From JBALVT01 sp045110675 (lineage in GTDB: Bacteria > Pseudomonadota > Gammaproteobacteria > Pseudomonadales > Halieaceae): a DNA stretch of 64,000 bases. The notes below the pieces were generated by a model that searched no databases, was not told the DNA's origin, and saw nothing but the letters and a program-made list of their open reading frames with translations. Shown piece by piece: positions 60,779-64,000 of the stretch. The position numbers and the translations under genes are program-made. Numbering within the stretch: the first letter of the stretch is position 1; each line of letters starts with the position of its first letter. The stretch lies in assembly GCA_045110675.1 (NCBI GenBank), contig JBGCGJ010000006.1:62001-126000 (forward strand), in the 5' to 3' direction.

Positions 60779-61480
60779 CTAGCCCTTCAGAAAGTTCATA
60801 ACCCATCGAGCCACGCGATCTCCCTGATGCTTACCCGCTAGCGAGTCCACGCCCGAAAGATAGACTGGCTCGGTAATCATTTCTCTGCGCAGATCCATGA
60901 TCTCTTTGGAGTAGGCGGGAATAAATTCCGGGTGACCCTGAAAAGACAACATATGGTCGCCTAGCTGACACACGGCATTTTCACAAAACTCACTCCCTGC
61001 CAGAACCATCGAGCCCTTCGCGGGCACAATCACCTGATCCTGGTGGCTCACGAGAATATCCAAATCTGGATTCTGCTGATCGTGCCAATCGGGAAGCCGG
61101 TTGAAACGGTGCCGATGCAAACCCACTCCCCAGCCCTTGGAAGACTTTTCCGTTTTGCCACCAAGAGCCTGGGCGATGAGTTGGTGGCCAAAGCAAATAC
61201 CCACGACTTTCTTTTCTTTGCTATGCAGCTCTCTCACAAAGTCCAACAGCGGTGGTATCCAGGGGACATCGTCATAGACACTGGATTTGCTGCCGGTAAT
61301 TAAATAGGCATCAACATCGTCAATATTTGCTGGATAGATTCCATTCTCAACATCGTAAGTGATGCATTCAAGAGATGGATCGACACGCTCAAGCAAAGCC
61401 GCAAACATGTCCGGATACTCGCCAAACTGCTCTACCCATTCGGGTCTCACGGTATCGGTTTTCAAGATTCCCAGTTTCAT
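60779..61480 (-). CDS. Class I glutamine amidotransferase-like protein
   Basis: A 233-residue amidotransferase fold, started at ATG 61480 with AAGGT upstream; an upstream in-frame codon would add a non-conserved 21-residue leader. The triad is visible: Cys96 in GICFGHQLIAQALGG, and His183 and Glu185 in FQGHPEF. It stands alone without a synthetase domain, like YfeJ/gamma-glutamyl hydrolase-type proteins. It converges with the STAS gene. The amide acceptor is unknown. Confidence 0.87.
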   Translation of the reverse strand: MKLGILKTDTVRPEWVEQFGEYPDMFAALLERVDPSLECITYDVENGIYPANIDDVDAYLITGSKSSVYDDVPWIPPLLDFVRELHSKEKKVVGICFGHQLIAQALGGKTEKSSKGWGVGLHRHRFNRLPDWHDQQNPDLDILVSHQDQVIVPAKGSMVLAGSEFCENAVCQLGDHMLSFQGHPEFIPAYSKEIMDLRREMITEPVYLSGVDSLAGKHQGDRVARWVMNFLKG

Positions 61481-61544
61481 CCAGCACCTTCTAAAATAGC
61501 GCAATGAGCGCCGTTGAATTGGCGACATAATAGGCAGGCACACC

Positions 61545-61572
61545 CCAGCTGTCTATACCACTATAGGGCTGG
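61545..61572. promoter_or_regulatory. Inverted repeat between the amidotransferase and multihaem genes
   Basis: Outer arms CCAGC/GCTGG and inner arms CTATA/TATAG pair around CCAC, with small bulges. It lies in the divergent promoter region, about 70 bp upstream of each start. It could be an operator or an RNA hairpin; no family was recognised. Confidence 0.4.
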
Positions 61573-61640
61573 TTGGAATTGAGCACCCATAGTCGGATGA
61601 GGTATGGTGAGCTCTACTTGCTAGCGGCAACGGAATTTCC

Positions 61641-63887
61641 ATGTTCGATCTCAAAAATCTATTGTTAATGATTGTCCTGACAACAGCGACATCCGCGCTA
61701 GCAGGCGAATATGTGGGCTCAAAGCGCTGCCAGGATTGCCACAGCACTGAGTACGATTTATGGCAGGGATCACATCACGATCTTGCCATGCAACTTCCAA
61801 GCTCCGATACGGTACTGGGCGACTTTAACAACGCGACCTTTAACTACAACGGCGTTACCACAACGTTTTTTAAACGCGAAGATAAATTCTACGTGCGCAC
61901 AGACGGCGAGGATGGCGAACTACAAGAGTTCCCTGTCGCCTACGTATTCGGAGTGGATCCACTGCAACAGTATTTGCTACCGCTATCGCGTGGCCGATGG
62001 CAGGCTTTAAGCATCGCCTGGGATGCGCGGCCAAAGCAACAGGGAGGGCAGCGTTGGTATCATCTTTATCCGGACGAAAAAATTGACTTTAAAGACCCCC
62101 TGCATTGGACCGGGCCCTATCAAAACTGGAATACCCGTTGTGCGGAATGCCACAGCACCGATTTAGAGAAAAATTACAGTGGCGACACAAGAAGCTTTTC
62201 CACCACCTTCGAAGAGATTGATGTTAGCTGTGAGGCCTGCCACGGGCCGGGCCAACAACACGTAAAATCGGCGGAAGCTGAAAAACTCGGTGATGTTCAC
62301 AAAAGCGGTTTTCCCACTGCACTTTCCCAGCGAGGGCAGTGGGCCTTTAGCGAACAAAACCCCATTGCACGTCGCAACACTCCACTGACCACACGCGCAC
62401 AAATTGACAGCTGTGGGCGTTGCCACGCACGACGCGGAACGCTGGGAGATTATCACTACGGAGCAGATTTACTGGATACCCATCGACTATCAATGCCGCA
62501 ATCACCGGCTTATTACCACGACGGGCAAATTCTGGATGAGGTTTACGTTTACGGGTCGTTTGTGCAGAGCAAGATGCACCAGGCTGGGGTCGTATGCAGC
62601 AATTGCCACGAGCCGCACAGCTTAAAATTGCGCGCCGAGAAAAACGGCGTTTGCGCACAGTGCCACAAGCCCGAAGTCTACGACAGCATTCAACATCATC
62701 ATCACAGCGCAAACTCGGCGGGAGCAGAATGCGCTAACTGCCATATGCCAGAAAGCACTTACATGGGAGTCGACCCCCGTCGAGATCACAGCATGCGAAT
62801 CCCCCGGCCTGATCTGAGTATCGTAATGGGTACGCCAAACGCCTGTAATCAATGCCACACCGACAAAAAACCACAATGGGCCTTAGAGGCGCTGAGAAAG
62901 TGGGGTACAAATTTTCGCGATACCTCTACTCACCCGGCGCGAAGTTTTTTGCAGGCCGACATCGGAGACGGAAGAAGCCTACCCACTTTGGCGCAGCTGG
63001 CCACAAACGAAACGGTAGCACCCATATGGCGAGCCAATGCGATGGAGGCCCTCGGAAACTTTGGAGGTCGCGACGCACTGCAAACCGCAACCCAACTACT
63101 GTACTCCGAGGATTCTCTACTGCGAGTTAGCACTGTGCGCGCAATCGCATTTTTGCCACTTCACCAGCGCTTCGCGCTTCTACAACCGCTGATGGATGAC
63201 GATATCACCTCGGTGAGAATGGAGGTCGCGACGTCATTGGCGGGCGTACCTTTGGATCAGGTAAAACCCGAACAGGCGGAGGCTTTGTTGAAACTTTTCC
63301 GCGAATATGAGGATATTCAGGAACAACACCTGGACATGCCCGGCGTTCAGTTGCAGCTGGGGATTTTCTACTCTGGCCGAGGCGATTTACCCGCCGCCGA
63401 GAAAGCCTACCGCGAGTCAATTTATCTGAATCCGCAGCTCATCCCTGCTCTGTTGAATCTGGCGGATTTATTGCGTGCCCAGACTCGCGACGATGAGGCG
63501 AGAGATATATTACTAGACGCCCTTAAAACTGCACCGGAACACGGGCCCACTCTGCATGCATTGGGTCTACTCGAAACGCGCACCGAAAATACGACTTTGG
63601 CGCTGGACTACTTGCGAAGAGCGGCAGAGCGAGAAAGCAACGGTACGCGGCATCGATTCGTGTACGCAATAGCGCTTCATGATTTGGGTAAACCGCAGCA
63701 GGCTATCAAACAACTGCTCACACTATTGAAAGCGGTGCCGCAAAGTCAGGAAGTGCTTCTCGCACTCGCCAATTACAACGCGGAACTAGGTGAGCGGGAA
63801 AGAGCGCGCGGCTTCGCCGCAAAACTTGCTCAGATCGCTCCGAACAATAAGGATTATCGGGAGCTGTTGAATCAGCTTTCCCGGTAG
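61641..63887 (+). CDS. Exported multihaem c-type cytochrome with HEAT and TPR repeats
   Basis: A 748-residue periplasmic protein with signal peptide MFDLKNLLLMIVLTTATSAL, cleaved near ALAG. The first half has eight CxxCH haem sites: CQDCH, CAECH, CEACH, CGRCH, CSNCH, CAQCH, CANCH and CNQCH. The order recalls cytochrome c554/NrfA-like folds, but no catalytic CxxCK is seen. After about residue 440 come HEAT-like helices, then TPR units (AEKAYRESIYLNPQLIPALL, then NLADLL; GPTLHALGLLETRTENTTLA). Such fusions are known from uncharacterised electron-transfer proteins. Partner and substrate are unknown. Confidence 0.9.
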   Translation: MFDLKNLLLMIVLTTATSALAGEYVGSKRCQDCHSTEYDLWQGSHHDLAMQLPSSDTVLGDFNNATFNYNGVTTTFFKREDKFYVRTDGEDGELQEFPVAYVFGVDPLQQYLLPLSRGRWQALSIAWDARPKQQGGQRWYHLYPDEKIDFKDPLHWTGPYQNWNTRCAECHSTDLEKNYSGDTRSFSTTFEEIDVSCEACHGPGQQHVKSAEAEKLGDVHKSGFPTALSQRGQWAFSEQNPIARRNTPLTTRAQIDSCGRCHARRGTLGDYHYGADLLDTHRLSMPQSPAYYHDGQILDEVYVYGSFVQSKMHQAGVVCSNCHEPHSLKLRAEKNGVCAQCHKPEVYDSIQHHHHSANSAGAECANCHMPESTYMGVDPRRDHSMRIPRPDLSIVMGTPNACNQCHTDKKPQWALEALRKWGTNFRDTSTHPARSFLQADIGDGRSLPTLAQLATNETVAPIWRANAMEALGNFGGRDALQTATQLLYSEDSLLRVSTVRAIAFLPLHQRFALLQPLMDDDITSVRMEVATSLAGVPLDQVKPEQAEALLKLFREYEDIQEQHLDMPGVQLQLGIFYSGRGDLPAAEKAYRESIYLNPQLIPALLNLADLLRAQTRDDEARDILLDALKTAPEHGPTLHALGLLETRTENTTLALDYLRRAAERESNGTRHRFVYAIALHDLGKPQQAIKQLLTLLKAVPQSQEVLLALANYNAELGERERARGFAAKLAQIAPNNKDYRELLNQLSR

Positions 63888-63929
63888 AGGCAACGGCGCA
63901 GCGTTTTTTCTAATCCACAATAAAATACG

Positions 63930-64000
63930 CTAAAGACTTCTCAAGAATTTCACTAGGAGCTCATTGAGTCGATCCGGCTGTTCCTGCTGCACGAAGTGGC
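63930..64000 (-). CDS. Alpha/beta hydrolase, C-terminal end only
   Basis: The minus strand from 64000 reads HFVQQEQPDRLNELLVKFLR and then SL before the stop TAG at 63932-63930. The preceding partial codon (GC) fits Gly, giving GHFVQQEQP, the catalytic-His motif at the C-terminus of epoxide hydrolase/haloalkane dehalogenase-like enzymes. Only 22 codons lie in the window, so the substrate class cannot be told. Confidence 0.7.
   Translation of the reverse strand, partial: HFVQQEQPDRLNELLVKFLRSL

Noticed and set aside
63885..63911. Possible terminator after the multihaem gene
   Set aside because: A T-run is present, but the stem is only about four base pairs (AACG/CGTT).

Overview
The window comes from a flagellated Gram-negative bacterium. 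It carries L-ring and P-ring genes, a FlgM/FlgN/PilZ operon, sigma-28 and sigma-54 type promoters, RdgC, an AlgZ/AlgR-like pair and a fused SelD. Together with the LEPR/DUF4347 giant proteins this points to a marine gammaproteobacterium, perhaps near Cellvibrionales. The lineage is an inference from gene content, not from a search.

Region 1 (1-10298) is a flagellar locus. flgB-C-D-E-F-G-H-I-J and the start of flgK lie on the minus strand. flgA, then flgM-flgN-flgZ, lie on the plus strand. A 214-bp divergent region between flgB and flgA holds two sigma-54 like promoters and a near-perfect 21-bp palindrome. flgM has an almost exact FliA promoter and flgK a good one. Region 2 (10307-13758) holds an HDOD-GGDEF cyclase, an unknown protein, a small HELGH lipoprotein and a 384-bp gap.

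Region 3 (13759-47992), all on the minus strand, is the most unusual part. Read in the direction of transcription it encodes: a hybrid histidine kinase; a GAF protein with a membrane-anchored HlyD part; an M50-type membrane metallopeptidase with a PqqD-like N-terminus and a HlyD-like C-terminus; a truncated SecA-like ATPase; a periplasmic HlyD-like protein; a 3078-residue repeat protein; a PAS-GGDEF-GGDEF-EAL protein; a second periplasmic HlyD-like protein; a 2246-residue repeat protein; a hybrid kinase with two Hpt domains; and a REC-GGDEF-EAL regulator. The giants share an LEPR N-terminal motif, a DUF4347 domain with a His/Cys pair like clan-CD cysteine peptidases, tandem Ig-like repeats of about 93 residues, a Pro-Glu linker and a C-terminal membrane segment ending in DPLPILA. 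No ABC ATPase or TolC-like gene is present. My reading is a dedicated export and display system for giant surface proteins, wired to c-di-GMP and probably to flagellar (FliA) control. This is an inference from architecture and gene order.

Region 4 (48243-64000) is mostly housekeeping and signalling: a GNAT acetyltransferase, an ArsC-type protein, DUF1653, an AlgZ/AlgR-like two-component pair, a SelD fusion with tRNA 2-selenouridine synthase and RdgC, a flavoprotein with glyoxalase I, a SpoIIE phosphatase/anti-sigma kinase with its STAS partner, a class I glutamine amidotransferase, an eight-CxxCH multihaem protein with C-terminal TPRs, and the last 22 codons of an alpha/beta hydrolase. I saw no rRNA, tRNA, CRISPR array or insertion sequence.
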